A DNA stretch of 64,000 nucleotides from Macrotis lagotis (GCF_037893015.1 NC_133666.1:261876441-261940440); one strand, 5' to 3'. Positions 1 to 11,000 are shown, numbered from the stretch's first letter. Numbers and translations: made by a program. The notes: a model not told the origin generated them from the letters alone.

Positions 1-952
1 CCATTCTCCAATTGATAAATGGTCAAAGAATATGAATTTTCAGATAAAGAAATCACTATGGGCATATGAAGAAATGCTTTAAATCACTTTTGATCAGAGA
101 AATGCAAATCAAGGTTAACTCTGGAGTACCACCTCACACCTATTAGATTGACTAATATAACAGAAGTAAAAAAGGAAAATGATGAATGTTGGAGAGGATA
201 TATGAAAATTGGAATACTAATGCACTGTTGGGGAAGCTGTAAACTGCTCCAGTCATTCATTGAGAACAATTTTGGAAGCTGTGCATATCATTTTATCCAG
301 CAATATCACTACTAGGTCTGTAACCCCTCAAACTCATAAAAAAGTATGAAGGATCTGTACATGCAAAAATGTTTATAGCAAACCTTTTATGTAGTAGCAA
401 AATTCTGAGCTATCAGTTGGGGAATGGCTGAATAAGTTGTAGTATATGAATGGAATACTACTGTACAATGAGAAAAGATGAAAAGACAGATTTCAGAAAA
501 ATCTGGAAAGACTTGTAGAAACTGATTCAAAGTGAAGTGAGTAGATCCAGGAAAACATTGAACACATTATCAGCATCACTGTGTGAGATCAGCTACGAAT
601 GACTCAGTTCTTTTCAGCATCATGATCCAAGATAAGCACAAAGGACTCAGAAAGGAAAATGTTATCTACATCCAGTTAAAGAACTGATGGACTTTGAATG
701 CATATTGAAGCATACTTTTTCAATTTATGCTTTTTCATGATTTTTTCCCTTTTGGTATGTTTCTTCTTTCACAACTGTGACTAATAAGGAAATGTTTTAT
801 ATGATTACAGCACATGTATAAGCTATATCAAACTGTTAACCATTTTACTGAAGAGGGATAAGGAGGGAAGAGGAAGAAAAATTTGGAACTCAAAATCTTG
901 TAAAATAATGCTAAAATTGTTTTGACATGTATTTGGGAAAAATACTATTAAA
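1..952 (+). mobile_element. LINE-1 3' end (ORF2 C-terminus remnant plus 3'UTR), cut by the window start
   Basis: Plus-strand text matches the conserved C-terminal part of L1 ORF2: the block around 95-160 corresponds to the REMQI...RYHLTP stretch, and 405-480 corresponds to the NGxxxKLxYxxxEYY stretch. A marsupial-type L1 3'UTR follows (agaactgatggactttgaatg at 679, then the ttggaactcaaaatc block near 883) and a short A-rich end near 950. All frames are broken, so it encodes nothing. The 5' part lies outside the window. Confidence 0.9.
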
Positions 953-962
953 AAGTCAATAT

Positions 963-1110
963 AGCCTGATACAATGGAAAAAGGACACTAGATTTTGCAA
1001 AAGACTTCCTGGGTTCAAATCCTGATTCTACCACTTTCTACCCATATGATTTTGGGCAGGGTGCTTGACATCTCTGAGTCTCAGTTTGAATACCTAAAAA
1101 GTAACAGGGC
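963..1110 (+). mobile_element. MIR SINE, partial
   Basis: This stretch has the tRNA-derived MIR head: a gggttcaaatcc B-box, then 'accactttctacc', 'gatttgggcagg' and 'cctcagttt'-like text in order. It is heavily diverged. Confidence 0.75.
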
Positions 1111-1114
1111 TGTA

Positions 1115-1225
1115 CTAAATCAAAAATATTTTTTTAAAGCAATTTCTATGTGTCAGGCACTGTTAAATGTTTTGGATGGAAGTGAAATAGTATTTGTCCT
1201 CAGGGAGCTCATATTCTAACAGAAT
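1115..1225 (+). repeat. Ancient interspersed repeat fragment ('gtgtcaggcact ... gggagctcatattcta')
   Basis: The order 'tatgtgtcaggcactgtt ... cagggagctcatattctaa' recurs in diverged form at about 6265-6360, 14775-14880, 15645-15725 and 23300-23400. It is a mammal-wide ancient repeat fragment. I do not assign a family name from the sequence alone. Confidence 0.5.
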
Positions 1226-1424
1226 GTATTGGGACCTCTGGTACTTATTTATTTTTATTAATATTTTAACCCCTCCCCCACCCCTCCATCCCAACAGTAT
1301 AATGTAATAGTCCTTGAGAGCAAAGTCTTTTTTGGTTTTCAATTTTCCTTCCCCAGTGACTGCTACAGTACAGGCACATATTAAGTGCCTAGTCAATGAT
1401 TTTCAAATTGAATTTGTGAATCAG

Positions 1425-1590
1425 AGAAGAAAGAAATCAGAATACCTGGGTTGGAATGCAAGCTCTGATGTTCGCTGCCTATGTGATCTTGGGCAAATCA
1501 TTTAAACTCTCTTAGTTTCAATTCAACTGTAGAATGATGGGATTGGACTAGAGTACCTTTAGTACCCCTTCCAGCTTTAAATTTATGATA
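1425..1590 (+). mobile_element. MIR/CORE-SINE with 'ccttccagc' 3' part
   Basis: The stretch has 'acctgggttggaatgcaa', then 'tgatcttgggcaaatca', then 'taccccttccagctttaa' and 'atttatgat'. This is the order of a CORE-SINE (MIR/THER-type) in sense orientation. Confidence 0.7.
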
Positions 1591-1599
1591 TTATATACT

Positions 1600-2095
1600 A
1601 ATTTTAAATTGAGTTCCTTTCTCTTACATTTCTTGCATGATTCTTGACTGAATGGATTGCTAGGGACTGAGCTATTAATACATGCAAGCCAAAAATAATG
1701 GGACCTAAAAAGGGTTAAAAAGAAGATGAGTTCTCCCTACAATACAAAAGTTTTATCTGTTTGAAGGACCTGGGGTGATGCAGTCTCCAAAGGGTCCCTT
1801 TTTCTCATCAGTTCTGGTCCAAAAGTGATCTTCATCCAATAGCTCACCTGCCATGTAGAAAAAGTGGGGCTGGAAAACAGTGTGCCATCAAATGAATTCA
1901 TGTAAAAAATGTGAATGAAGACTTTGAGAATATCAGAGAAAGAATGATATGTAGGAAAACCAGGCAGGAACAGAGAAACAAAAGTGGTTCAAGAGGGGAG
2001 AATAGGCAAAGTAGAAAGGCTTAGCCACCCTTGCTGTGATTATGAACTCCAACTTGTGACTGAAATGACTGACTGTGTTATACTTTAGAGAAGAG
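1600..2095. other. Unassigned stretch
   Basis: I recognise no coding region, RNA gene or repeat family between the CORE-SINE and the next MIR. Base composition is ordinary for the window. Confidence 0.5.
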
Positions 2096-2260
2096 AATCT
2101 CAGATTGAGAACTGGAAGGCCCCCCCCCCCCGAGTTTCTCTAGTCCAATTTATTCATTTTACAGATGTGAAAACTGAGGCTAGGGAAAGTGGGGTTTACT
2201 CATGGCTATACAAATCAGAAGTATCAGAGGAAAGATTCAAATCCATTTGAGGAAACTATT
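2096..2260 (-). mobile_element. MIR-type SINE, antisense, with an internal poly-C run
   Basis: The antisense MIR order 'agtccaattta', 'attttacagatgtgaaaactgaggc' and 'gattcaaatcc' is visible. A run of about 13 C residues near 2119-2131 interrupts the usual text between 'actggaaggc' and 'gagtttctctagtcc'. Confidence 0.7.
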
Positions 2261-2369
2261 TTTATCTTCTGTACAGGTTTTCTCTGATCTTTGCTCACTC
2301 AGATACAGCTATAGCTAATTCATTATTTTGAAAGATCTAAGACTGCTGCTTCATTATGTCCTCTCAGAA

Positions 2370-2640
2370 TAAAAATAAAAACTAGCATTTTTTATAATAC
2401 TTACTACATGTGAGATACTTGACTAAGTTCTTTGCAAAAATATAATTTGATCTTCCCAACAACCCTGAAAGGTAGATGCTGTTATTATTTCCATTTTATG
2501 GGTTAAGGAAACTGAGGCAGACAAAGGTTAAGTGACTTGCTCAGGGTTACAAAATTAGGAAGTGTTTGATGCTGAACTTGAACTCTTTCTGAGTTCAGCC
2601 CTCTCAGCCCTCTATCCATTGTGAAATCCAGCATCCCTCT
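2370..2640 (-). mobile_element. MIR SINE, near full length, antisense
   Basis: The stretch shows 'cccaacaaccctgaaaggtag', 'ttatttccattttat', 'ggaaactgaggcaga', 'aagtgacttgctcagg' and a tRNA-like end 'ctctatccattgtg'. This is the antisense order of a long MIR copy. Confidence 0.8.
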
Positions 2641-2669
2641 ATATTCTGAATTCTGGGGAAATAAAGAAA

Positions 2670-2912
2670 TACCTTTGTTGTGGTGTCATTTTTCTGTCAC
2701 ATCTGATTCTTCATGATTCCATTTAGAATTTTCTTGGCAAAGATCTTGGAGTGATCAGTCATTTCCTTTTCTAGCTCCCTTTACATGATGAGGAAATGGA
2801 GGCAAACAGGGTTAAATGACTTGTCCAGGGTCACACAGCTAGTGTCTGAAGAAAAGAGAGGTCTTCCTGACTCTAATTTTACTATCCACTCCACCATGTA
2901 GCTGCCAAAGAA
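2670..2912 (-). mobile_element. MAR1-like SINE (tRNA head, RTE tail), antisense
   Basis: Antisense reading starts with the RTE-type tail (tgtcacatctgattcttcatgattcc, with 'ttttcttggcaaagat' and 'ggagtg' following). It continues through 'gaggaaatggaggcaaacagg' and the tRNA part 'gtccagggtcacacagctag', and ends at 'ccaccatgtagctgcc'. The tail resembles the 3' end of the RTE LINE at 61445-64000 on the minus strand. Confidence 0.8.
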
Positions 2913-2979
2913 ATAAATTATATGAAAACAAATATGCAAAAGTCCCTGTTCAAGAAGTCAGTAGTTCCATAATCTAAAG

Positions 2980-3164
2980 CAGAGGTGCCAAATTCAAGGC
3001 CCACTAGAACCGTGAGGTCTACAAAATTCCCAAGTAGGTCCAACCAGGTTTAAATGTAATTGGGGAATGTTTAAAAAAAATATAATGGATAATGTTAATT
3101 TGTGCTTTTATAAGTCATTATGTGGCATGCAGGGGTCTCTTTCTATTTCAATTTGATACCACTG
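2980..3164. mobile_element. Non-autonomous hAT-like DNA element with TIRs and 8-bp TSD
   Basis: The element starts CAGAGGTGCCAAATTC and ends ...ATTTGATACCACTG. The reverse complement of the end is CAGTGGTATCAAAT, giving imperfect terminal inverted repeats of about 16 bp. It is flanked by atctaaag (2972-2979) and atctaaaa (3165-3172), an 8-bp duplication with one mismatch. An 8-bp duplication with CA-starting termini is typical of hAT transposons. At 185 bp it has no coding capacity, so it must have been moved by a transposase elsewhere. Confidence 0.75.
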
Positions 3165-3249
3165 ATCTAAAAGTAAACAGGAGGTAGTTTAAGTGTTGGG
3201 AATAGAGCTGGTGCCTCCAGAGACAACTTTGTAATAGGAGGGAAAGAAT

Positions 3250-3375
3250 ATGGACTTGAGTCTATAATTCAAGTTTGAATATTGACTTAGATAATTACCA
3301 AGCTCTTGACCTTGGGGATGGTATTTCACATCTGGATTTTAGTTTTTCCAGCTGTATCTGGAAAGTATCTAGTTC
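3250..3375 (+). mobile_element. MIR SINE fragment
   Basis: The stretch has 'atatggacttgagtc', 'aattaccaagctcttgaccttgggg' and 'ttccagctgtatctgg' in MIR sense order, strongly diverged. Confidence 0.55.
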
Positions 3376-3384
3376 ATACTGGAT

Positions 3385-3600
3385 ATAGTACTGTAGAAAG
3401 AACACTAGCTAAGGATTCAGACTGCTGGCTCAAATCTTACCTCTGATACTTAACTCTGAGACCTCAGGTCTCAGTTTCTTCATCCCTCATATGATGACTT
3501 CAAACTGCCAACCAGGTTCTACATCTGTGAGCCTATGGACTAAATGATTTCAAAGAACTTTGATTTCTAAGGTTCTTTCTAGCTCTGTACCCTTCAACCA
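3385..3600 (+). mobile_element. MIR/CORE-SINE
   Basis: The stretch shows 'ctgtagaaagaacactagct', 'aggtctcagtttcttcatcc' and 'aaggttctttctagctctg' in sense order. It ends with the CORE-SINE 'ttctagctctgta' text. Confidence 0.65.
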
Positions 3601-3609
3601 TTCCTATTC

Positions 3610-5150
3610 TCTTCATTTCCCTACTTGCATAGAAATCAAAAGTAGAGTTCCCTAACCTGAGACTACACATACTCACTCAGTAGACCTGGATAGGTGCCTA
3701 GAGATTCCTTTATCCTTTTGACTTTCAACCTATTCAACCCAAGGAAGTACAGTAATTATTTATTTTTCAACAATTTTTAAATTATTTTAAAAAATTTATT
3801 ATTTTAATTGATATATCAGGAAACACAGTATAAGTGGTTTAAAAGCAAACACTAGATAAACCTTTTCTCTTTAGGCAATAAAGTATGCTCTTATTCAAGA
3901 AAAGTTTATATTTTCAGGAAAAATCTGTGACAAAGATATCCCATCCCCCATGCCTTAGATTTTAAAATGGACATTTATTCTTTTTTTCTAAATAAATTTT
4001 CTTGAACTCAGTCATGTATACTATAAAAATAATTGGTGTGCAAAAGTGCTCCTTATGCCAAATCTCATGCTTGTTGAAATTTGATTGGATTCAAACCAGC
4101 ATATTTAAAGGTCAAGTGGCTGTTATAATTCTGTGTGGAATTTTAACTCATCCATCACCAGGGAATCAATTGCCCATTTCAGAGAAAACCATTTATCCTC
4201 TGCCTCCCCTCCCCATTGTCCCCCTTTCAAAGTTCAAGCCTTGTAAATATAATCGCCTCCTTGATATGTTTGCGTGATTATAGATTGGGGTGTATGTGTG
4301 CTTGCTAATGCACATTCTATATGTATGTATGTATGTATATAGAAATGGATCTGAGTAATGTGTTTTCAAAAGGTAGAGTTGGATCAGACTAGAGTTTGAG
4401 TATCATTAAATAACTGCATATTAGAAAAGATTATGTAAATTATTATTAGAGAAGCAAGATCTAGATGCTGTTAAAAGTTCTTTTTATTCTTTCTCATAAA
4501 TTAATGCATATTTGATAGGGGTAGCTTGTTTAGACTTCTTCTTTGCCTTCTCTTTCCCTTCTCTCTTAATGATTTATTAGTTTGTAGAAAATTCTAAGAA
4601 GTTCTAGATTTTATATTTTTCTGACTTGATAGTGATAATGATTTTGTCCACCTTTTAGTCTGAGTGTTTGGCTGAAGTGGTTTGCTAAGTGTTTGGGGCA
4701 TAATGGTTTAAAGTTTTTTTTGTGCCCTTAGTAAAAAATTCTTCATAAAAACATCCTTGATTTCTATTTTACATTGTCAAAAAATGTATTAGTTCCTAGC
4801 AAAACATATTAAATGAATAACACATCAAATGACCAAAAAAGTATACTTGCATGTACATATGGTATATATTTTCCTTTAGATTATCATATCTACCAATGGA
4901 GAAGGGCATATATACAAGGAACATGTGTAAACATGGAATATATGTGGAGAACATACTTCAAGGGAACAGTCCAAACATTCAAATAAAGCAACAAAAAGAT
5001 AGGGAAATGTGGCTAGGGTGAATAATTGATCAGGGAAAAACACATTTCCTACACTTCAGAGCCCTCAATATTTTCTAATTTTGTTTTCTGTTTTCTGTTT
5101 GACATTGTATTGCTCTAGTAGGAGTTATTTCCTTTTTATTGAATGTAGTA
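3610..5150. other. Unassigned AT-rich stretch with a small TATG repeat
   Basis: No gene or repeat family is recognised. A 91-codon plus-strand frame at 4002-4277 has no family resemblance and no supporting signal. A short (TATG)n run sits at 4319-4338. The 4100-4280 part is less AT-rich than its surroundings and could be tested for conservation. Confidence 0.5.
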
Positions 5151-5159
5151 TTTCTATTC

Positions 5160-5366
5160 TGACCTCAATTCAAAGTCAACCTAAGACATTTACTAGCGGT
5201 GTGACCCTAGACAAATCATTTAACCCTGTTTGCCTCAGTTTTCTCATCGGTAAAATGAGCTGGAGAAGGAAATGGTAAATCACTTCAGTATCTTTGCCAA
5301 AAAAACTCCAAAAGGGGTAAGAAGAGTTGGACATGACAATAAAACACAACAAAAAACCAAAAACAA
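5160..5366 (+). mobile_element. MAR1-like SINE, sense, 5' truncated
   Basis: Sense order: 'gtgtgaccctagacaaatca', 'tgcctcagttttctcatcgg', 'taaaatgagctggagaaggaaatgg', 'cagtatctttgcc', then the RTE-type tail 'gagttggacatgac' and an A/C-rich end. The tRNA A-box part is missing. Confidence 0.8.
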
Positions 5367-5734
5367 ATCCTATGATTGTTGAGTTGCTCTCTCCTATCAT
5401 CTATTAGTCCTCTATTTAATGTTTTGAAATTTATCTGCTTCTCTCTGCTACCATTTGCTGGACTGAATAGGTGAGTAAGTTTTTCCCTTGGCAAGCTCTT
5501 TTGGTTCTTCATCTCAGACCATCACCTATCTCACCAAACTAGGAAACCAGCAAATCCTTCAAAAGCTCCTATTTGTCCTTTTGACCACCTTTCTCTTAGC
5601 AGTACCAACTTAAAATCATGGACTCCAGCTCATTTTGGGTTAGACAATTCCTTTTAATTCCTTCCAAATTTCTGACTATCAGTTTGTATCCCTAAAACCC
5701 AGTTGCTCAGGGACTGGTTGGATTCTATAATTGT

Positions 5735-5937
5735 CTCCATCATTGTTCAGCTCTTTTTCAGGCATTTCTGAACCTTCAAGAACTCATTTGACTATTATTT
5801 TTGCAAAGATATTGGAGAGGTTTTGCCATTTCCTTTGCCAATTCATTTTATAGATGAGAAACTGAGGTAAAAAGGAATGAGGTGATTTGTCTGGGGTCAG
5901 ATATGTAGTAGGTATCAGAGGCCTTGTCTCTAATTGC
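5735..5937 (-). mobile_element. MAR1-like SINE, antisense
   Basis: Antisense order: 'tttttgcaaagatattggag', 'ttgccatttcctttgcc', 'tagatgagaaactgaggt' and 'tgtctggggtcag'. The RTE-like tail lies near 5735-5800. Confidence 0.7.
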
Positions 5938-6129
5938 TTTGAAAATTAACTTAGGATACAAGAACAAAAAGTGTAGGCAAAAGTTTTGGGGCTCTCCTTT
6001 CTTCTTTTTGTTACAATCTTGGCCTTTATTGTGATTGTTGCCAGCAACAAAATGGTTGCTCTTAGCATTTTGGTTAGAGTAGAACTCAATAGGATTTAGA
6101 GCCTTATTTAGTAGAGATTTGCTATTGCT

Positions 6130-6235
6130 TTTGTTAAATTTTATCATACCTGGAATGAACTTGAGAGATACTGTTTCCCCCAGTTTATACATAAGAAACA
6201 TGAAGTTCAAAGGGGAGATAGGACTTTTATTACAA
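6130..6235 (-). mobile_element. MIR SINE fragment, antisense
   Basis: The stretch contains 'cccagtttatacataagaaacatgaag' and adjacent MIR-like antisense text, strongly diverged. The preceding 5938-6129 is unassigned. Confidence 0.45.
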
Positions 6236-6264
6236 GGAAGAGCCAGTCAGATAGCCTACATGTT

Positions 6265-6370
6265 TCTTAATCATTTACTATATTCCATACAGTAAATATG
6301 GGAAAATACAAAGACAAAAAGTAAAATAGTCTTTTCCCGCAAGGAGCTCACATTCTAATGGAAGTGACAA
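6265..6370 (+). repeat. Ancient interspersed repeat fragment ('aaggagctcacattctaa')
   Basis: This is the same family as 1115-1225. It has 'tatattccatacagtaa', 'gggaaaatacaaagacaaaa' and 'aaggagctcacattctaatgg'. A short (TA)n stretch follows at 6393-6420. Confidence 0.5.
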
Positions 6371-6504
6371 AATGATTTATATAAATAAGTTTATATATAT
6401 TGTATATATATATATATAATATAAAATTGTAAGGTCATCTCAGAAGGAAGCATTAGTGGAATAGATTTGGAGGTATCTAGTAAGATCTAAAGAAAGTAGG
6501 ATTT

Positions 6505-6553
6505 GTTTGTGGTGGTTCATCCTTCATTTTCAAAGAGGACCAATGACATAAAG
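6505..6553 (-). mobile_element. 'Gaggacca'-tailed SINE, antisense, left part (split by an L1)
   Basis: The text 'tcatccttcattttcaaagaggaccaatgacat' is the antisense tail of the SINE family seen in full at 35489-35799. The rest of the same copy resumes at 8279, on the far side of the L1 insertion. Confidence 0.75.
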
Positions 6554-6980
6554 AGGGTACTTTTTTTTAACTGATGTTTTATTTTTCCAAATACATGTTA
6601 TGAAAGTTTTTTTTAACATTCATCCATATACTTATGTATATTTTTAAGTTACAAAATTTCCTTCCAACCTCCCTTCCCCCCCCTGCCTCAGTGGCAAAAA
6701 AGTCAGGTTAATATTGTACATACACATTTTTGTTAAACATGTTTACAGATTAGTCATTTTTGTTATGAAAAATTAGGATTAAGGGAAAGAAATAAGATAT
6801 TTTTTTAAAAAGTGAATGTAGTGTTCATCAGATTCTGAAGGTTTTTGTTTTGTTTTGTTTTTCTTCCTCTGGTTGGGGTTAATATTATCTATAGCTGATC
6901 TAATAGGGTTGTCCTAGCTCTCCAAACTTCTGAGAGCAACTACATCCATCAGGGTTGATCATTTTACAATATTGTTGTTA

Positions 6981-7019
<39 letters not shown>

Positions 7020-8278
7020 TATACATACTTGGTTCTGCTCCTTTCACCCAGTATCAGATCCTGTAACTAATTCCATGCTTCTCTAGAGTCTGACCATTTT
7101 TGGTTTCTAATGGAACAATAATATTCTATGGCATTCATGTACCATAACTTGTTTAACTATTCCCCAATTGATAGTCATCCCTTGATTTCCGATCTTTGAC
7201 ACTACAAAAAAGAGCTGTTACAAATATTTTGGAACATGTGGAACTTTTCCCATTTTTTATGATTTCTTCTGGATATAGACATAGAATTGGAGTTGCTGGG
7301 TCAAAGGGTATAAACAGTTTTATTGCTGTTTGGGTATAGTTTCATATTGCTTTCCAGAATGGTTGGATCCATTTACAACTCCACCAGCAATGCATCAATT
7401 CCCAATCCTCCTACAACATCTCCAACATTGACTATTATCCCCCTTTTTTCATTTTAGCCAATCTGATAGGTGTGAGATAATACCTCATAGTTGTTTTAAT
7501 TTGTATTTTTCTAATCAATAATGATTTGGGCCATTTTTTCATATGATTTTATATAACTTTAATTTCGTCATTTGAAAATTGTCTATTCATCTCATTTGGC
7601 CATTTGTCAATTGTGGAATCAACTATGACCTTATAAATTTAATGCAGTTGTATATATTTTAGAAATGAGACCTTTATTAGAACTCCTAGTTGTAAAGATT
7701 TTTTTCCCCAGCTTTCTGCATTCCTTCTGATTTTGGTAGCTTGATTTTATTAGTGTCAAAACTTTTTAATTTAAAATAGTCAAAATCATTTATTTTGCAG
7801 TTTATAATGTACTCTTATTTCTTGTTGGTAAAAATTTGTCCCCTTTCCATAGATCAAGTAGATAGAACTATTGTATATTAATTTATCTATCGTGTTGTCC
7901 TTTATGTCTAAATCCTGTACCTATTTTGATATAGGGTATGAACTGTGGGTTTATGCCTAGTTTTTACCATACTATTTTCCAGTTTTCCCAGCAATTTTTG
8001 TCAAGTAGTAGGTTCTTATCCCAGAAACTGATGTCTTTGGTTTGTTAAAGAGTAGATTGATGTAGTCATTTTACTGTTGTTTCCTTTGAATCTATCCTAA
8101 TCCACTGATCACTCTATTAGTTTTGATGACTGCCACTTTATAGTATAGTTTTAGATCTGGTAGAACTAGGTCACCTTTCTTTACTTTTTTTTTTCATCAT
8201 TTCCCTTGCTGTTCTTGACCTTTTGCTGCTCCAGATTGATTTTGTCACTATTTTTCCTAGTTCAGTAAAATAACTATG
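6554..8278 (-). mobile_element. LINE-1, 5' truncated, antisense, inserted into a SINE
   Basis: From low to high coordinate it shows: T-rich end; 3'UTR text shared with the L1s at 35884 and 56215 ('ttacaaaatttccttccaacctcccttccc', 'gtgttcatcagattctgaagg'); the ORF2 C-terminal region (7090-7640, including the antisense of the conserved RYHLTP part near 7465); and upstream ORF2 to about 8270. A (TA)n expansion lies at 6980-7024. All frames are broken. The insertion separates two co-linear halves of one older SINE. Confidence 0.88.
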
Positions 8279-8440
8279 AAGGTGATGTTTTTAACTTGCA
8301 AGTGAATGGAATTGAAGTGAAGCAGAACTGTGAAAAGTCATCAGGACTGCTCTCTCCTTTACAGTCATCAAAGTCCAATGTTAAGACATAGGTCAGAGAG
8401 GTCAGGACAACTGGCAATGGCTCCCAGTGAAATTTGAATT
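8279..8440 (-). mobile_element. 'Gaggacca'-tailed SINE, antisense, right part
   Basis: The text 'ggtgatgtttttaacttgcaagtgaatgg', then 'tcatcaaagtccaatg' and 'gtcaggacaactggcaatgg', continues the SINE copy begun at 6505. The order matches the antisense of 35640-35799. Confidence 0.75.
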
Positions 8441-8609
8441 GAGTCTTGAGGTAAGTCAGAAGAACTAGAATCTAGCTTTTTTTTATTTAGAGTATAGTTC
8501 TAGAAGGAAGGAGGGCATCCCAAGGCATGGAGAATAATCAAGTTAAATTCATAGGGTCAGAAGAATGTGTGTGGAGTAGCAAAGTGGTAAGTATAATTTG
8601 GGTAAATTT

Positions 8610-8852
8610 GTTGGTATAATGTATAAAGTATTGGGTTTGGAATTAAAATGACTCATCTTCTTGTGTTCACATCTTGCCTCAGACACTTACTATGTGTGAT
8701 GTTGGGTAAATGACTTCACACTCTTTGCCTCAGTTTCCTCATCTGTAAAATGAGCTGGAGAAGGAAATGGCAAACAATTCCTCTATCTTTGTCAAGAAAA
8801 TCCCCAAACAGGATCCTGGAGAGTTAGATACAACTGAAATAACTCAACAAGT
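8610..8852 (+). mobile_element. MAR1-like SINE, near full length, sense
   Basis: The head has 'gtataaagtattgggtttgg', then 'cctcagacacttactatgtg', 'tgcctcagtttcctcatctg' and 'tgagctggagaaggaaatgg'. The RTE tail 'gagagttagatacaactg' and a 'caac' end follow. The tail is almost the same as the 3' end of the RTE LINE at 61445. Confidence 0.85.
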
Positions 8853-8879
8853 ATGGCTAGATTTAGAGTTTTCAAAGGA

Positions 8880-9610
8880 GAATTGTCCAAGAAGACTGGA
8901 AAGGTAGAAAGGAGGCAAGCTGTGAAGAATTTTAATGCAAATGAGAGCTTTTATATTTATTCCTGGAGACAATAGAGAGTCACTGGTATCTAATGGGTAT
9001 GGTGGAGACCTTTGCTTTAGGGAAATTCAGCAATTGCTTTGGCAACCAAGTGAAGGATGAATTGGAATGGAGAGAAACTTGAAACAGAGAAACCAATTAA
9101 AAGGCTATTGCAATGATTCAGGAGAGAAGATGATGCCTTTACTAGGGTTGTGGCCTTGAGATTGGAGGGAAGGGAAGACATAGTAGATATGTCCTGGAAG
9201 TAAAAATGACAAGATTGAATAAAATATCGAATATGTAGAACTGAGACGTTGAAAATGATACCTTGGTTATTATCTCCTTGACAGTATTGGCAGGAGACTT
9301 TTTTGGGGACAACATGTTCTGTTCTGAACTTGTTGAGATTTGTTAAAGTTTTAAGGTGATTCAGAACTGGCACTCAGTAGAGAAATTAAAATTGCATATA
9401 CAGATCTGTGAATTATCTCCATAGTGATCATCCCATTCACTAATCAAGAAGTATATAAATGAAAAAAGAGAATAAGGACAAAGATTGAGCCATGGGGTCA
9501 CCTATAGTTAGTGGATTTAATCTGGATGAAGATCAGTAACAGGAAACTAAAAAGGACAAATTAGGTAGGAGTAGTACTATCAATATCATAAAAAGGGAGA
9601 GAAGAGAATA
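8880..9610 (+). repeat. Ancient long interspersed repeat (class not assigned), copy 1
   Basis: Text such as 'gcaattgctttggcaacc', 'ggatgaattggaatggagag' and 'aaaaggctattgcaatgattcagg' belongs to an old mammal-wide repeat that I recognise but cannot place in a class. A second copy in the same orientation lies at 30540-32000, where 31560-31700 is alignable to 8950-9090. Confidence 0.5.
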
Positions 9611-9624
9611 TCCAGGAGGATACT

Positions 9625-9884
9625 TTTTAGTTGTGTCTGAATCTTTATGAATTCATTTGGGGTTTCTTGGCAAAAGTATTGTAATGGTTTATCATTTCCT
9701 TCTCCAGGTCCTTTTACAGATGAGGAAACTAAGGCAAACAGCGTTAAAAGACTTGTCCTCCTACTCAAATTCATCCTTAGACACTGAACAGCTAGCTGTC
9801 CAGGGTGACACAGCTGTTCAGAGTCTAAGGCTGAATTTGCATAAGAGGAATGCTCTATCCGCTTGGGCCACCCAGCTTCCCAAA
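9625..9884 (-). mobile_element. MAR1-like SINE, near full length, antisense, with internal duplication
   Basis: Antisense order: 'gttgtgtctgaatctttatg', 'tttcttggcaaaag', 'tcatttccttctcc', 'gatgaggaaactaaggc', and the tRNA end 'tccgcttgggccaccc'. The text 'cactgaacagctagctg' and 'gacacagctgttcagag' (9781-9823) suggests a small local duplication/inversion. The open frames over it on both strands are artefacts. Confidence 0.8.
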
Positions 9885-10105
9885 AGAAGGACAAAGCAAT
9901 TAATAGCATTGAAGTTTACAAAGATGTCAAGAAGAGTGAGGATTGAGAAAAGATATTTAAATTTGACAAATAAAGAGTTCATTGGTAAGAGATCCTTTAC
10001 CTCTCAAGTTTTCAGTTTCCTTATTGTCAAAATAAAAGGGTTTGACTAGACACAATTGCCGAAGTCGCTAAATAGGAACACTTTCTATTCACAGCAAAAA
10101 GAGAA
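9885..10105. other. Unassigned stretch
   Basis: There is no coding signal and no repeat I can name. 9985-10050 ends in 'gggtttgactag', like a decayed CORE-SINE 3' part. Confidence 0.4.
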
Positions 10106-10109
10106 TCAA

Positions 10110-10290
10110 GAGACTCATAAAGCTAGATCTGGAAGGTATCTCAGAAGTCAAGGAGTCTATTCCTTTCATTCTTACAGAAGAGGGAACTGAAGCTCCGGGA
10201 GGTACAATTACATTTAACTAAGAGAAGGAGCTTCTTTGTCACAGATATAAATAATGTGTGGATCTTAGGACTTTACATTGCAGTGCTACT
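10110..10290 (-). mobile_element. MIR-type SINE, antisense
   Basis: The stretch has 'gctagatctggaaggtatct', 'cttacagaagagggaactgaagctc' and 'gtgctactctag' in antisense order. Confidence 0.65.
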
Positions 10291-10389
10291 CTAGAATAAT
10301 TCCTCACTTCCTCTTTATCTGGTGCTCTTCCAAAATAGTAAGGTTTGGATTTTCTATAGGGGAAATAGGATAATAATGTCTCATGTCTA

Positions 10390-10600
10390 TATTATTTAAA
10401 GTTGATAAAAGACTTTCTGAGTTGCATTGCTATGAAGTAATTATTACCTGTATCTATTGTTCCCTTTTTACCCATGAAATAATTGAGTCTCAGAGAAGTT
10501 AAGAGATTTGTCCTTGATGATATAGCCAGAAAATATTAAAACTAAGATTCAAGTAATGTCTCCTGAGTTCCTGCTCAGGGATTTCTCCACTTTCCTATGG
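10390..10600 (-). mobile_element. MIR SINE, antisense
   Basis: The stretch has 'ttgttccctttttacccatg', 'attgagtctcagagaagtta' and 'agagatttgtccttgatgat' in antisense MIR order. 10600-10920 after it is unassigned. Confidence 0.65.
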
Positions 10601-11000
10601 TACCTCTCAAGAGGAGTAGGGATATTGGTAGCAGACCAGGAATAGAGTTCAGCTATTTTTCCTCATGCTTTAGAGTATATCTAAGTATCAGATAATAAAA
10701 AAAAGGCTGTGGTGAACCCAGGGACATACAAAAGCATATCTATATTTTTACAATGACCACTTCATCATATTACATTGTGTCCCATTCAGATTTTCACCTT
10801 TTCACCTTTTACTCTCACCCTTCCATTAAAAAAAAGTAATCTTGAAGAGTACTATCACCATCTTTCCCCAGTCATCCTCATTTTCTGGCTTTTGTCAAAT
10901 ACAGAAATGTCCCTTCTCAATAAAAATGTTTGTGCAAGGATGATTTTAGAAAAAACCTGGAAAGACTTAAATGAACAGATGCTGAGCACTAGGAGTATAT

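Noticed and set aside
4002..4277. 91-codon plus-strand frame as a small gene
   Set aside because: No domain, signal, codon bias or splice context. The length is expected by chance in 64 kb.
5848..6210. 120-codon minus-strand frame
   Set aside because: It overlaps a MAR1-like SINE end and a MIR fragment and shows no family resemblance.
9586..10049. Long frames on both strands around 9586-10049
   Set aside because: They translate an antisense MAR1-like SINE and adjacent DNA. The SINE explains the sequence.
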